64,000 nt of DNA from Variovorax boronicumulans (GTDB lineage: Bacteria; Pseudomonadota; Gammaproteobacteria; Burkholderiales; Burkholderiaceae_C). Positions 43,395-52,100 of this stretch are shown here, in pieces. The stretch's first letter is position 1. Each line of letters begins with the position of its first letter. Location: contig NZ_JARXVG010000008.1 of the NCBI RefSeq assembly GCF_029892485.1, forward strand, positions 186,001 to 250,000, given 5' to 3'. The translations under genes and the position numbers were made by a program. Under the pieces are notes generated by a model. It saw only the letters and a program-made list of their open reading frames with translations. It was not told the origin of the DNA and made no database searches.

Positions 43395-44006
43395 GTGGAA
43401 ATTCCCGCCTCGGTGTTGAAGAACATGGATCGCACCATCCAGTCCTACGAAGAATCCGCCCGCGAATACAACGCGATCGTGGCGGGCCACCGCCCGCCCG
43501 AGATCGTGGACGCGCTGCGCCGGATGATGCAGTTCGTGCCCGCCGGCGGCACCGTGCTGGAGATCGGGTCCGGCTCGGGGCAGGACGCCGACTTCATCGA
43601 GTCCCTGGGTGCGGTCGTCAGGCGCACCGATGCGGCGCAGGCCTTTCTCGACCTGCAGGCCGAGCGCGGCAAGAAGGGCGAGCTGCTCAACGTCGTCACG
43701 GATGCATTGGGCGGGCCCTACAGCGCGATCCTCGCGATGGCCGTGCTGATCCATGTTGATCGTGAGCAGGTCGCGCCGGTCCTCTGCAAGATGTTCGACG
43801 CGCTCGAGCCCGGCGGGGTCTTCCTCGCGGGCATGCGCATCGGCGAGGGCGAGACGAACGGCGACTACCAGACCGTGTACTGGGCGAAAGACACGTTCGC
43901 CGAAGCGCTTGCAACGGCGGGCCTGCGCCTGCAATGGGACACGCAATGGATCGGCCGCAAGGAGGTGGCGTGGTCCGGCTTCCTCGCGTGCCGTCCGCGG
44001 GAGTGA
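43395..44006 (+). CDS. Class I SAM-dependent methyltransferase
   Basis: This 203-residue protein has the SAM-binding motif I TVLEIGSGSGQDADFIESLG, the second acidic motif VVRRTDAAQAFLDLQ, and motif IV-like PYSAILAMAVLIHV. It belongs to the methyltransferase 11/23 type. The GTG start is preferred over an ATG ten codons later because GGAAAGG lies 5 nt upstream. The substrate is unknown. It converges on the Liv-type operon, 6 bp away. Confidence 0.82.
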   Translation: MEIPASVLKNMDRTIQSYEESAREYNAIVAGHRPPEIVDALRRMMQFVPAGGTVLEIGSGSGQDADFIESLGAVVRRTDAAQAFLDLQAERGKKGELLNVVTDALGGPYSAILAMAVLIHVDREQVAPVLCKMFDALEPGGVFLAGMRIGEGETNGDYQTVYWAKDTFAEALATAGLRLQWDTQWIGRKEVAWSGFLACRPRE

Positions 44007-44012
44007 CGCGGC

Positions 44013-44744
44013 CTACACGCCCAGGTAGCGCGTCCAGAGCGAGCGGTCGGCGTCCAGCGCGGCCGAATCGCCCTGCCACACCACGCGCCCGCGTTCGAGG
44101 ATCACATGCCGGTCGGCCAGCGGCAGCAGGCGCTGCACGTACTTGTCGACCACCAGGATCGCTTCGCCTTCGGATTTGAGCGTGGCGATGCAGTGCCAGA
44201 TCTCCTCGCGGATCACCGGAGCCAGGCCTTCGGTAGCTTCGTCGAGGATCAATAGGCGCGGGTGCGTGGAAAGCGCGCGCGCGATCGCGAGCATCTGCTG
44301 TTCGCCGCCCGAGAGCTGGTTGCCCGCGTTGGCCTTGCGTTCCGCGAGGCGCGGGAACAGGCCGTAGAGCGCCTCGACCGTCCAGCGTGGCGCGCTGCCG
44401 GGGCGGGGTCGCGCGAAGGCGCGCAGGTGCTCGTCGACGCTGAGGTTCGGGAACACATGGCGGCCCTCGGGCACGATGGCCACGCCGCGCCGCGCGATCG
44501 CGTCGGGCTTGTGGCCGCCGATGGCATCGCCGCCGAAATGCACGTCGCCGCGCATCGGCGAGAGCGTGCCCGTCAACACCTTCAGGAGCGTGCTCTTGCC
44601 CATGCCGTTGCGGCCCAGCAGCGCGAGCACTTCGCCCGCGCCGATCTTCAGGTCGATGCCGAACAGCACCTGGCTCGCGCCGTAGCCGGCTTCGATGGCC
44701 TTCGCCTCGAGCAAGGTCTTCGTTGTCGTCGTCGCTGCGGTCAT
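44013..44744 (-). CDS. livF: Branched-chain amino-acid-type ABC ATP-binding protein (LivF)
   Basis: This 243-residue ATPase is the last gene of the Liv-type operon. Walker A is LLGRNGMGKSTLL, the signature LSGGEQQMLAIARAL, and Walker B LLILDEATEGLAP. RYLGV at the end is typical of LivF. It overlaps livG by 4 nt. Confidence 0.92.
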   Translation of the reverse strand: MTAATTTTKTLLEAKAIEAGYGASQVLFGIDLKIGAGEVLALLGRNGMGKSTLLKVLTGTLSPMRGDVHFGGDAIGGHKPDAIARRGVAIVPEGRHVFPNLSVDEHLRAFARPRPGSAPRWTVEALYGLFPRLAERKANAGNQLSGGEQQMLAIARALSTHPRLLILDEATEGLAPVIREEIWHCIATLKSEGEAILVVDKYVQRLLPLADRHVILERGRVVWQGDSAALDADRSLWTRYLGV

Positions 44745-45496
44745 GCGTGTCCCTCTGCTTCCGTTCCGAGGTACACCGCCTGCACGTCGGGATGCCCGCG
44801 CACTTCGTCGGCCGTGCCGCTCATCAGCACGCGGCCCTGCACCAGCACCGTGAGCCGGTTGGCGAGGCGAAACACCGCGTCCATGTCGTGCTCGATCAGG
44901 AGGATGGCCATCGATTCGCGCAGCGATTCGATCAGGTCCACCATGCGCGCCGATTCGTCGGGGCCCATGCCGGCCATCGGCTCGTCGAGCAGCAGCAGCT
45001 TGGGCTCGGCCGCGAGCGCCAGCGCCACATCGAGCGCGCGCTGGGCACCGTGCGGCAGCGTGCCTGCGATGCGGTCGCGTTCGCTGCCCAGGCCCACGCG
45101 GTCGGCCAGCGCGATGGCGCGCTGCACCAGGTCGCGCTCGGTCGCGCGCGGCGCCATGAAGCGCAGGCTGCTGCCCGCATGGGCCTGCGCCGCGAGCATC
45201 AGGTTGTCGTGCACGGTCTCCTTGGCGAACACGCGCGTCACCTGGAAGCAGCGCGACATGCCGGCCGCCACGCGCTGGTGGTCGCGCAGCTTGGTGATGT
45301 CGATCTCGTCGAGCAGGATGCGGCCCGCGTCGGCCTTCAGGAGGCCGGTGATCAGGTTCACCAGCGTGGTCTTGCCCGCGCCGTTGGGGCCGATCAGCGC
45401 ATGCACCTCGCCGCGTTCGACGGTGAGGCTCACATGGTCGGTCGCCAGCAGGCCGCCGAAGCGCTTGACCAATCCTTCGATTCTGAAAAGGCTCAT
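44741..45496 (-). CDS. livG: Branched-chain amino-acid-type ABC ATP-binding protein (LivG)
   Basis: This 251-residue ATPase has Walker A IGPNGAGKTTLVNLI, the conserved CFQVTRVF switch region, a divergent signature (LPHGAQRALDVALAL) and Walker B LLLLDEPMAGMGPDE. The altered signature, with HGAQ in place of SGGQ, is a departure from the usual LSYGQQR form of LivG and is worth noting. Start and stop both overlap neighbours by 4 nt. Confidence 0.92.
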   Translation of the reverse strand: MSLFRIEGLVKRFGGLLATDHVSLTVERGEVHALIGPNGAGKTTLVNLITGLLKADAGRILLDEIDITKLRDHQRVAAGMSRCFQVTRVFAKETVHDNLMLAAQAHAGSSLRFMAPRATERDLVQRAIALADRVGLGSERDRIAGTLPHGAQRALDVALALAAEPKLLLLDEPMAGMGPDESARMVDLIESLRESMAILLIEHDMDAVFRLANRLTVLVQGRVLMSGTADEVRGHPDVQAVYLGTEAEGHA

Positions 45497-46473
45497 GATT
45501 TGCTCCCTCGCCCCTCTGGGGAGAGGGTTGGGGTGAGGGGCAAGCGGCGCTTGTACAGCGCGGCCAACCCTTTGGGCGCCCACAACGCAACGGCAATCAA
45601 CAGCAACCCGAGCGGCATGTGCCAGTGCTCCGTATGTTGTTTCAGGAACTCCTCCAGCAGCAGCCAGACGATGGCGCCCACCGGCCCGCCCCAGCTGCGG
45701 CCGAGGCCGCCGATCACCACCATCACCAGCAGCGTGGCCGACTGCGTCCAGTGCATCGTCGCGGGACTGACGAAGCCGTTGCCGCCTGCAAGAAGCGCAC
45801 CCGCCAGCCCGGCGATGGCGCCGGCGATCGCGAACGCCACCAGCTGCAGCCGGAACACCGGATAGCCCAGTGCGCGCATGCGTGTCTCGTTGTCGCGGAT
45901 GCCCATGAGCGCATGGCCGAAGCGCGACTGCGTCGCGCGGTGCAGCCACCAGAGCGCGAGCGCCACGATGGCCAGCACGACCCAGTAGAAGTTCGATTCG
46001 TTGCCCAGATCGAGTCCGGGCAGCAGCGTCGGCCGGCTCATCAGCGTGTAGCCGTCGTCGCCACCATAGCGCCGCAGCGACACCACCACGAAGTACAGCA
46101 TCTGCGCGAAGGCCAGCGTGGTCATGATGAAGTAGACGCCGCGCGTGCGCAGCGCCACCGTGCCGATCAGCGCGGCGACGACGCCGGCCACCAGCGCGGC
46201 CAGCGGCCACATCACCCACGCCGACATCACGCCCGCGTCGCTGAGCGCGACCACCGTGTATGCGCCCATGCCGATGAAGCCCGCATGCCCGAGCGCCACC
46301 ATGCCGCCGAAGCCGAGGATGAAGTTCAGGCTCGCCGCGGCCAGCGCCACGATGAGCACGCGCCGCACGAAGCCGATGTAGAAGTCGAGCCCGAACAGCG
46401 GCGCGACCAGCGGAAATGCCGCGAGCAGCAGGAAGACCAGCCCGAGGCCGATATAGCGTGAGGTGTGCTTCAT
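45493..46473 (-). CDS. livM: Branched-chain amino-acid-type ABC permease (LivM)
   Basis: This 326-residue permease has about ten hydrophobic segments and LivM features: LGFGGMVALGHAGFIGMGAY, RTRGVYFIMTTLAFAQMLYF, YWVVLAIVALALWWLHRA and ATQSRFGHALMGIRDNETRM. The final 19 residues, KRRLPLTPTLSPEGRGSKS, are encoded by a repeat related to the 21.6-kb hairpin and look like an add-on rather than family sequence. The stop overlaps livG's start. Confidence 0.92.
   Translation of the reverse strand: MKHTSRYIGLGLVFLLLAAFPLVAPLFGLDFYIGFVRRVLIVALAAASLNFILGFGGMVALGHAGFIGMGAYTVVALSDAGVMSAWVMWPLAALVAGVVAALIGTVALRTRGVYFIMTTLAFAQMLYFVVVSLRRYGGDDGYTLMSRPTLLPGLDLGNESNFYWVVLAIVALALWWLHRATQSRFGHALMGIRDNETRMRALGYPVFRLQLVAFAIAGAIAGLAGALLAGGNGFVSPATMHWTQSATLLVMVVIGGLGRSWGGPVGAIVWLLLEEFLKQHTEHWHMPLGLLLIAVALWAPKGLAALYKRRLPLTPTLSPEGRGSKS
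45503..45550. repeat. GC-rich repeat half unit inside the livM 3' end
   Basis: This 48-bp CTCCCTCGCCCC...GGGGCAAGCGGCGC stretch resembles one arm of the 21570-21684 inverted repeat and contains its own short CCCTC/GAGGG and CCCCTCTGGGG stems. It lies within coding sequence, translated as the LPLTPTLSPEGRGSKS tail of livM, just before the livG start. Confidence 0.8.
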
Positions 46474-47390
46474 GCGCGTGCCGAGAACAGCCCCGAGGGC
46501 CGGAAGATCAGGACGATCACCATCAGCGCGTACATCGCGACTTCGGCGAAGAGCGGGCCGAGGTCGGCCGCGGTGGCGGGCGGCAGCGTGGCGCGCAGCA
46601 GCATCGGCACGAACGCGCGGCCGACGGTATCGACCACGCCCACGAGAAGTGCGGCCACGAAGGCGCCGCGCACCGAACCGATGCCGCCGATCACCAGCAC
46701 CACGAGCGCTGGGATCAGGATGGCTTCGCCCATGCCGACCTGCACCGCGACGATGGGCCCCATGAGCGCACCCGCCAGTGCAGCGAGCGCCGCACCGAGC
46801 AGGAACACGCCGTTGAAGATGCGGCCCACGCGCACGCCCATGAGCTCGGCCATCGGCCGGTCGGACGCGCCCGCGCGCACCCGCATGCCGATGCGCGTGT
46901 GGTTCACCAGGAGGTAGAGCGCGAGCGCCACCAGCAGCCCGCCGACGAGGATCACGAGGCGGTAGGCCGGGTAGGGCAGGCCGTCCATCAGGTTCACCGG
47001 ACCCGAGAGCGCGGCGGGCGTCGGCGCCATCACGGGCGAGGGGCCCCAGGCCATCGTCACGATGTCGTCGGCGACCAGGATCACGCCGAAGGTGGCGAGC
47101 ACCTGCGCGAGGTGGTCGCGCGTGTAGAGGCGACGCATCAGCAGCACTTCGAGCAGCAGCGCCACCACCACAGTGACCGCCACCGCAATGACGATGGCCG
47201 CCGCGAACGAGCCGGTGCGCGTGTGCGCCTCGGCCGCCACGTAGGCGCCCGCCATGAACAGCGAGCCATGCGCGAGGTTCAGCACGTCCATGATGCCGAA
47301 CACCAGCGTGAGGCCCGCCGCCAGCAGGAACAGCATCAGGCCGTAGCCGAGGCCGTTGAGCAGCTGCTCGAGAACGAGGATGCCGCTCAC
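46470..47390 (-). CDS. livH: Branched-chain amino-acid-type ABC permease (LivH)
   Basis: This 306-residue permease has eight hydrophobic segments and LivH features: NGLGYGLMLFLLAAGLTLVF, DVLNLAHGSLFMAGAYVA and RMRVRAGASDRPMAELMG-like sequence in the cytoplasmic loop. The start is the GTG that overlaps the upstream TGA by 4 nt; an earlier in-frame GTG at 47402 exists, but the GTGA overlap matches every other junction of this operon. Confidence 0.9.
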   Translation of the reverse strand: MSGILVLEQLLNGLGYGLMLFLLAAGLTLVFGIMDVLNLAHGSLFMAGAYVAAEAHTRTGSFAAAIVIAVAVTVVVALLLEVLLMRRLYTRDHLAQVLATFGVILVADDIVTMAWGPSPVMAPTPAALSGPVNLMDGLPYPAYRLVILVGGLLVALALYLLVNHTRIGMRVRAGASDRPMAELMGVRVGRIFNGVFLLGAALAALAGALMGPIVAVQVGMGEAILIPALVVLVIGGIGSVRGAFVAALLVGVVDTVGRAFVPMLLRATLPPATAADLGPLFAEVAMYALMVIVLIFRPSGLFSARA

Positions 47391-48592
47391 TTGAGGGCGC
47401 ACTTGTCGGCGTACGAGTCGCCGTAGTTCGTGAGAACCGTGTTGATCAGCTTGTTCGTGACCTTGCCCTGTGCATCCTTGCCGATCACGCGCAGGTAGAA
47501 GTTCTCGATCGGGTAGTGGTTGTTCGCGTACTTGAAGTTGCCGCGCGTCGAGGCGTAGTTGGCCTTCTTCAACGCGACGACCACGGCTTCGCGGTTCTGC
47601 GCGTTGCCGCCCGACTGCTTGACGGCCGCATCCATCGCGAGGATCGCGTCATAGGCCTGCGCCGCGTACACCGACGGGTAGCGGCCGTTGTATTCCTTGC
47701 GGAACGCGGCTACGAACGCCTTGTTGGCAGGGTTGTCCAGGTCGTGTGCCCAGTGCGAGGTGTTGAACAAACCGAGCATCGGCTCGCCCACGGCGCCGAT
47801 CACGTCCTCGTCGGCCGAAAAGCCGCTGGTCACGAGCGTGATGTCCTTAGACAGGCCCGCGCCCACGAACTGCTTGATGAAGTTGATGCCCATCGCGCCG
47901 GGCAGGAAGAAGTAGATCGAGTCGGGCTTGGCCGCGCGCAACTGCGCGAGTTCGGCGGCGTAGTCGATCTGGCCGAGCTTGGTGTAGAGCTCGTCGGCCA
48001 CCTGGCCCTTGAACTGGCGCTTGAAGCCGCCCAGCGCATCCTTGCCGGCGGGGTAGTTGGGGGCGATGAGCACGGTCTTCTTGAAGCCGCGATCCTGCGC
48101 GAACTTGCCTGCGGCCTCGTGGAACTGGTCGTTCTGGTAAGCGGTGCCGAAGAAATACGCATTGCACTGTGCACCGGCAAACTGGCTCGGGCCGGCGTTG
48201 GCCGAGAGGTACGGCACCTTGGCGTTGAAGAGCGTGGGGCCGACGGCCAGCGCCACGTTGGAGCCGATGGGGCCGCTGAAGATGTCGATCTTGTCGCGCT
48301 GGATCATGCGGTCGACCAGCTGCTTGGCCTGGTCGGGGCTGCCGGCCATGTCGGCCTGCACGAATTCCACGTCTTGTCCGCCGAGCTTGCCGTTCAATTG
48401 CTTGATGCCGAGCGCGAAACCGTCGCGCGCCTCGGCGCCCAACGCTGCGAAAGGCCCCGAGATGTCGAGGGCCAAACCCACCTTCACGGGGGCGGCCATG
48501 GCCGACGCCGCGGTACCAAGGGCTGCGCCGCAGAGCAGCAGCGAGAGCAGGGTGCGCGGCAGCGCGGGCGACTTCGGGGACAGGTGGCTCAT
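47387..48592 (-). CDS. Branched-chain amino-acid-type ABC substrate-binding protein
   Basis: This 401-residue periplasmic binding protein has a signal peptide (PRTLLSLLLCGAALGTAASA) with cleavage near AMAAP, then VKVGLALDISGPFAALGAEA, VRADMAGS-like sequence and IDIFSGPIGSNVALAVGPTL. It is the first gene of the operon. The substrate may be an amino acid, an amide or an aromatic acid; related Liv systems with this binding-protein type serve aromatic catabolism, but that is inference. Confidence 0.92.
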   Translation of the reverse strand: MSHLSPKSPALPRTLLSLLLCGAALGTAASAMAAPVKVGLALDISGPFAALGAEARDGFALGIKQLNGKLGGQDVEFVQADMAGSPDQAKQLVDRMIQRDKIDIFSGPIGSNVALAVGPTLFNAKVPYLSANAGPSQFAGAQCNAYFFGTAYQNDQFHEAAGKFAQDRGFKKTVLIAPNYPAGKDALGGFKRQFKGQVADELYTKLGQIDYAAELAQLRAAKPDSIYFFLPGAMGINFIKQFVGAGLSKDITLVTSGFSADEDVIGAVGEPMLGLFNTSHWAHDLDNPANKAFVAAFRKEYNGRYPSVYAAQAYDAILAMDAAVKQSGGNAQNREAVVVALKKANYASTRGNFKYANNHYPIENFYLRVIGKDAQGKVTNKLINTVLTNYGDSYADKCALK

Positions 48593-48677
48593 GGATTCTC
48601 CGAGGGAGGAAGGATGAAACGAGGCACCGGCACCGCCTTATGCAGCACCGACGACATCGAACCGTTGATAGCTAAAT

Positions 48678-48705
48678 ACTTTAACCATAAACGATTCAGT
48701 GTCAA
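48678..48705 (-). promoter_or_regulatory. Candidate sigma-70 promoter of the Liv-type operon
   Basis: On the minus strand TTGACA (48705-48700), a 16-bp spacer and TAAAGT (48683-48678) form a -35/-10 pair with 6/6 and 4/6 consensus matches. The region is distinctly AT-rich in an otherwise GC-rich window. It lies 86 bp before the start codon of the binding-protein gene. Confidence 0.6.
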
Positions 48706-48785
48706 CGGTGCTAGCACGAATGGTGCCAGTGGATCGCGTCACTTCCTGGTGCGCGGACCCCGTTTTTCAGGGGCCGAACGCCCGT

Positions 48786-49025
48786 TCAGCCGAAGGGATT
48801 GGCGGTCGCAAACCAGAGGCCGATGCCGGTGGCGATGATGAATGCGCCGTCGGTCACGCCCGCGATCAGGAAGAACTTGGTCTGCAACACGTCGACCATC
48901 TCGGGCTGGCGCGCGGTGCTCTCGAGGAACTTCTGGCCGACCAGTCCGATGCCCAGGCACGAGCCGAGCGCCGCGATGCCGATCAGCAGGGCGACTGCGA
49001 GGGGAAGGACGTTGAAGCCGGTCAT
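48786..49025 (-). CDS. Orphan F0-type ATP synthase c-subunit homologue
   Basis: This 79-residue proteolipid has two hydrophobic helices joined by the polar loop ARQPE, the F0 c-subunit hallmark. TM1 contains GIAALGSCLGIGLVGQKFLE and TM2 has the ion-carrying acid as Asp59 in AGVTDGAFIIA. Length fits a monomer of a c-ring. No other F0F1 gene is adjacent: upstream is the mosaic di-heme protein and downstream the Liv operon. It is therefore an extra or orphan copy, likely with a different ring or regulatory role; a second ATPase operon elsewhere is possible. The ATG giving MTGFNVLPLAV is preferred. Confidence 0.85.
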   Translation of the reverse strand: MTGFNVLPLAVALLIGIAALGSCLGIGLVGQKFLESTARQPEMVDVLQTKFFLIAGVTDGAFIIATGIGLWFATANPFG

Positions 49026-49117
49026 GGTGTTTTCTCCTGGTGGTTGGTTGATCGATGGAGGTACTTTCCCGCAACGGGTGCGCACGGTCCATGACGTGGG
49101 AGGTCATCGGCGTGGCG

Positions 49118-49149
49118 AAAAAAAAGCCGGCCGCTGGGAAGCGGCCGGC
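49118..49149 (-). terminator. Rho-independent terminator of the mosaic di-heme gene
   Basis: On the minus strand a 9-bp stem GCCGGCCGC/GCGGCCGGC with a 6-nt loop is followed by eight Ts (49125-49118). It lies 23 bp downstream of the stop codon at 49172 and upstream of the orphan c-subunit gene, so the latter needs its own promoter. Confidence 0.85.
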
Positions 49150-49171
49150 CATTCACGGGAGCGTCAGCGCG

Positions 49172-52100
49172 TCAGGGGAGCTGTGTCCAGGCCTGGTTCG
49201 TGCCGCCATTGCAGGTCCAGGTGATCAGCGCCGTGTCCTGCGTTGTCGAGCTGTTCGGCACGTCGAGGCACGAACCCGAGGCGCGGTTCTTGAGGGCGCC
49301 GCCCACCAGGCTCCACTGCGTCGTGTCGCCGGCCGAGCAGGCCAGTTGCACCACCGCCGCGTTCGTCGTCGCGGTGCCGCTTTGCGCCAGGCACAGGCCG
49401 CTGTGCTCGGCCTTGAACTGCACGTAGCCGCCCGTGAGGCTCGTCACCGTGAACTTCTCGTTGTTTGCAGTGCCGCACGGCCACTGCACCGCCGTCGCGC
49501 CGCTGGCGGTCGATACGCCCTTGATGTTCACGCACAGGTTGCTGAGGTTCGAACGGATGCGCGTGACCGTAGGCGTCGGATCGCTGTCCTGCGACCGCAC
49601 GTACTCGCGAATCGCCACCACGTCCGCGGGCGGCAGGCTGCTGGCGTTGCCGTGGCCGCTGGCGAGCACGTCCTGCAGCGTGGCCGCCTGGCCGTTGTGG
49701 AAGAAGGCCGCGGTGTTCCAGGTGCCCAGCAATGTCGGCGTGTCGAAGCCCACGCCCGCCAGCGGCTGGTTCATGCCCTTGCCCGACGAGAGCTGGATGG
49801 TGCCCACGTCGTGCCGCTGTCCGTCGCGGAAGGTGGCGCCGGTGTGGCAGGTCACGCACTGCGCCGAGGCGAACAGTGCCTGGCCCCGCGCCGCGTCGAC
49901 GCTGAGGCTGCCGTCGGCGTTGCGCGCCGGGCTGCGCATGTACTTGTTCAGCGAGGTCAGGTAGGCCGCGAGATCGTCCAGCTGCGCGTTCTTGCCGGCC
50001 TTGGGCGCACCCAGCGGATCGGAAGTGGCCGCGAAGTCCGCATTGCTCAGGAAGCCGGTGCCGCCGAACTCGTTGCGGATGTCGTTCTCGAAGTCCTGCA
50101 CCTCGTCGAAGTTGGCCGTCCAGTGCAGCTTGCCGTGGCCCAAGCCCCGTCGGCCCATGAGGCTGATGGTGCGGCGCAGTCCCTCTCCGCGCTGGGTGAA
50201 GTCCCACACCATGCCGTCGTCGCCGGCATCCGCATGGCAGCTCGCGCAGGAGATGTAGTTGTCCTTGCTCATGCGGCGGTCGGAGGCGTTGTAGAACACC
50301 TGCTTGCCGCGCAGCGCCGCGGCCGACATCGGCTCCTGCGCGACCGTCGAGACGTTCTGCAGGAAGATCGGTGCCGCCGTCTCCGAAGCCAGCACTGAGG
50401 CCACGTCGTGCACCGACACCGAGCGCGCGAGGAAGTTGTTGACGAAGAGGCGCTTCCTCGTCGCGTCCAGGTACAGCCCGTGCGGCGCACTGCTGGCGTT
50501 GATCTCGCCCCGCACCGAGCGGCTGTACGGATCGACGATGGCCACGCGGTTGCCCTCCATCTGGGCCACGAACAGGTAGTCGCCCGACGGAGAGAACAAC
50601 GCGGCGCGCGCGGGTGCGCGGTCGTCGAAGTCGATCTGCTCGGCGAACACTTCCGCGGCCGTCTGCAGGTTGACCTGCGAGAGGATGGAACGCACCGTCT
50701 GGTCGTGCGACAGGTTGGCGCCGTCCCTGAACTTGCCGCGCACGATGTTGTCCTTCTTCGAAGGCAGCACCGCCCGCGTGCCGTCCGGCGAAATGACCAC
50801 CTGGCTCAGGTAGTTGGCCACGCCGCGCGCACGGCTCTCGGTGTCCACCGTGGTGGTGTCCACCGGCAGTGCGATGGTGGTCATCGCGCTCATGCTCTGC
50901 AGGTTCACCTTGTGCAGCTGGCCGCCCGTCATCTTCGACTTGAAGCGGGTGACATAGGCCACCTGCGCGTCGGAGTTGACGGCAATGCCGCGCAGGTTGC
51001 CTTCGAGCGCGACCGCACCGGTGGTGGCGCCATTGCTCGGGTCGAAGCTCATCAGCACCGACTTGCTCTCCAGCGTCAGCAGGCCCTTGGCGCCGTCGGG
51101 CGTGAAGGCCACGCCATAGGGGCCGCTGCCGTAGGCCAGCGGCACGGTGGCCGAGACGCTGCCGTCGGCCGCGCTCAGCGCCACCAGCTTGTCCTCACCC
51201 TGCACCGTGACCCAGATGCGGCCATCGGGGCCCACGGCCAGCGTCTTCGGCTCGTCGCCCACGCGCACTTCCCAGCGCTTGGCCAGGGTCTGCGCGTCGA
51301 TGGCGGCGACCGTGCCGCTGTCGGGGTTGACCGAGTACACCGAGTTCGCATCGCCCGCGATGTTGGTGGTGTGCGTGGGCGCTCGCGCCGTGGTCGGGAC
51401 GATCACGGTGAGGTTGTAGGTGTAGAAGGTCTCGCGGCCGTTCGCATCCTTCACCGTCAGCGTCACCGTGAAGTGGCCGGGGCGCGTGTAGGTGTAGGTG
51501 TAGTTCGGCTGACTCGAGTAGGCGGTCTGCGTGCCGTCGCCGAAGTTCCAGCGGAACTGCGCGCCGCCGCTGCCGAGCGTGCCGGGATTGAACACCAGCT
51601 GGCCGTTGACGAGCTTCGGCCCGCCGCCGATGCCGGGGTCGCCGATGATGGCCTGGCCGCGCAGCGTGTTCACCTCGGTGTCGGACAGCACGCGGCCGTA
51701 GACGCGCACCTCCGCCAGCGTGCCCTTGAAGAGCGCGGTGTTGCCCTGGATCTGGCCCAGAACATTGAACTTGTTCGACAGGCCCTTGGTGCCCGTGAGG
51801 CCCGCGGAGGTGGTCTTCACGCCGTCGACGTACACCGCCTGCGCGCCCGAAGCCGCATCGCGCGTGAGCACCACGTGGTGCCAGTTGCCGTCGTTCACCG
51901 CCGCGGTGGAAGCGGTGCCGCCGTCATTGCCGACCGACAGCTTGATGCGCCCATTGGTGTCCAGCCAGCCCCAGAACACATCGTCCGCGCCGCTGGGCTG
52001 GTCGCGCCCGAAGATGCCGGGCGCGGTCCACGAGTTCGCACTGCCCGCCTGCGTGGTCTTCATGTAGAAGCTCAGCGATGCGGTACCGCCGAGCACGGTG

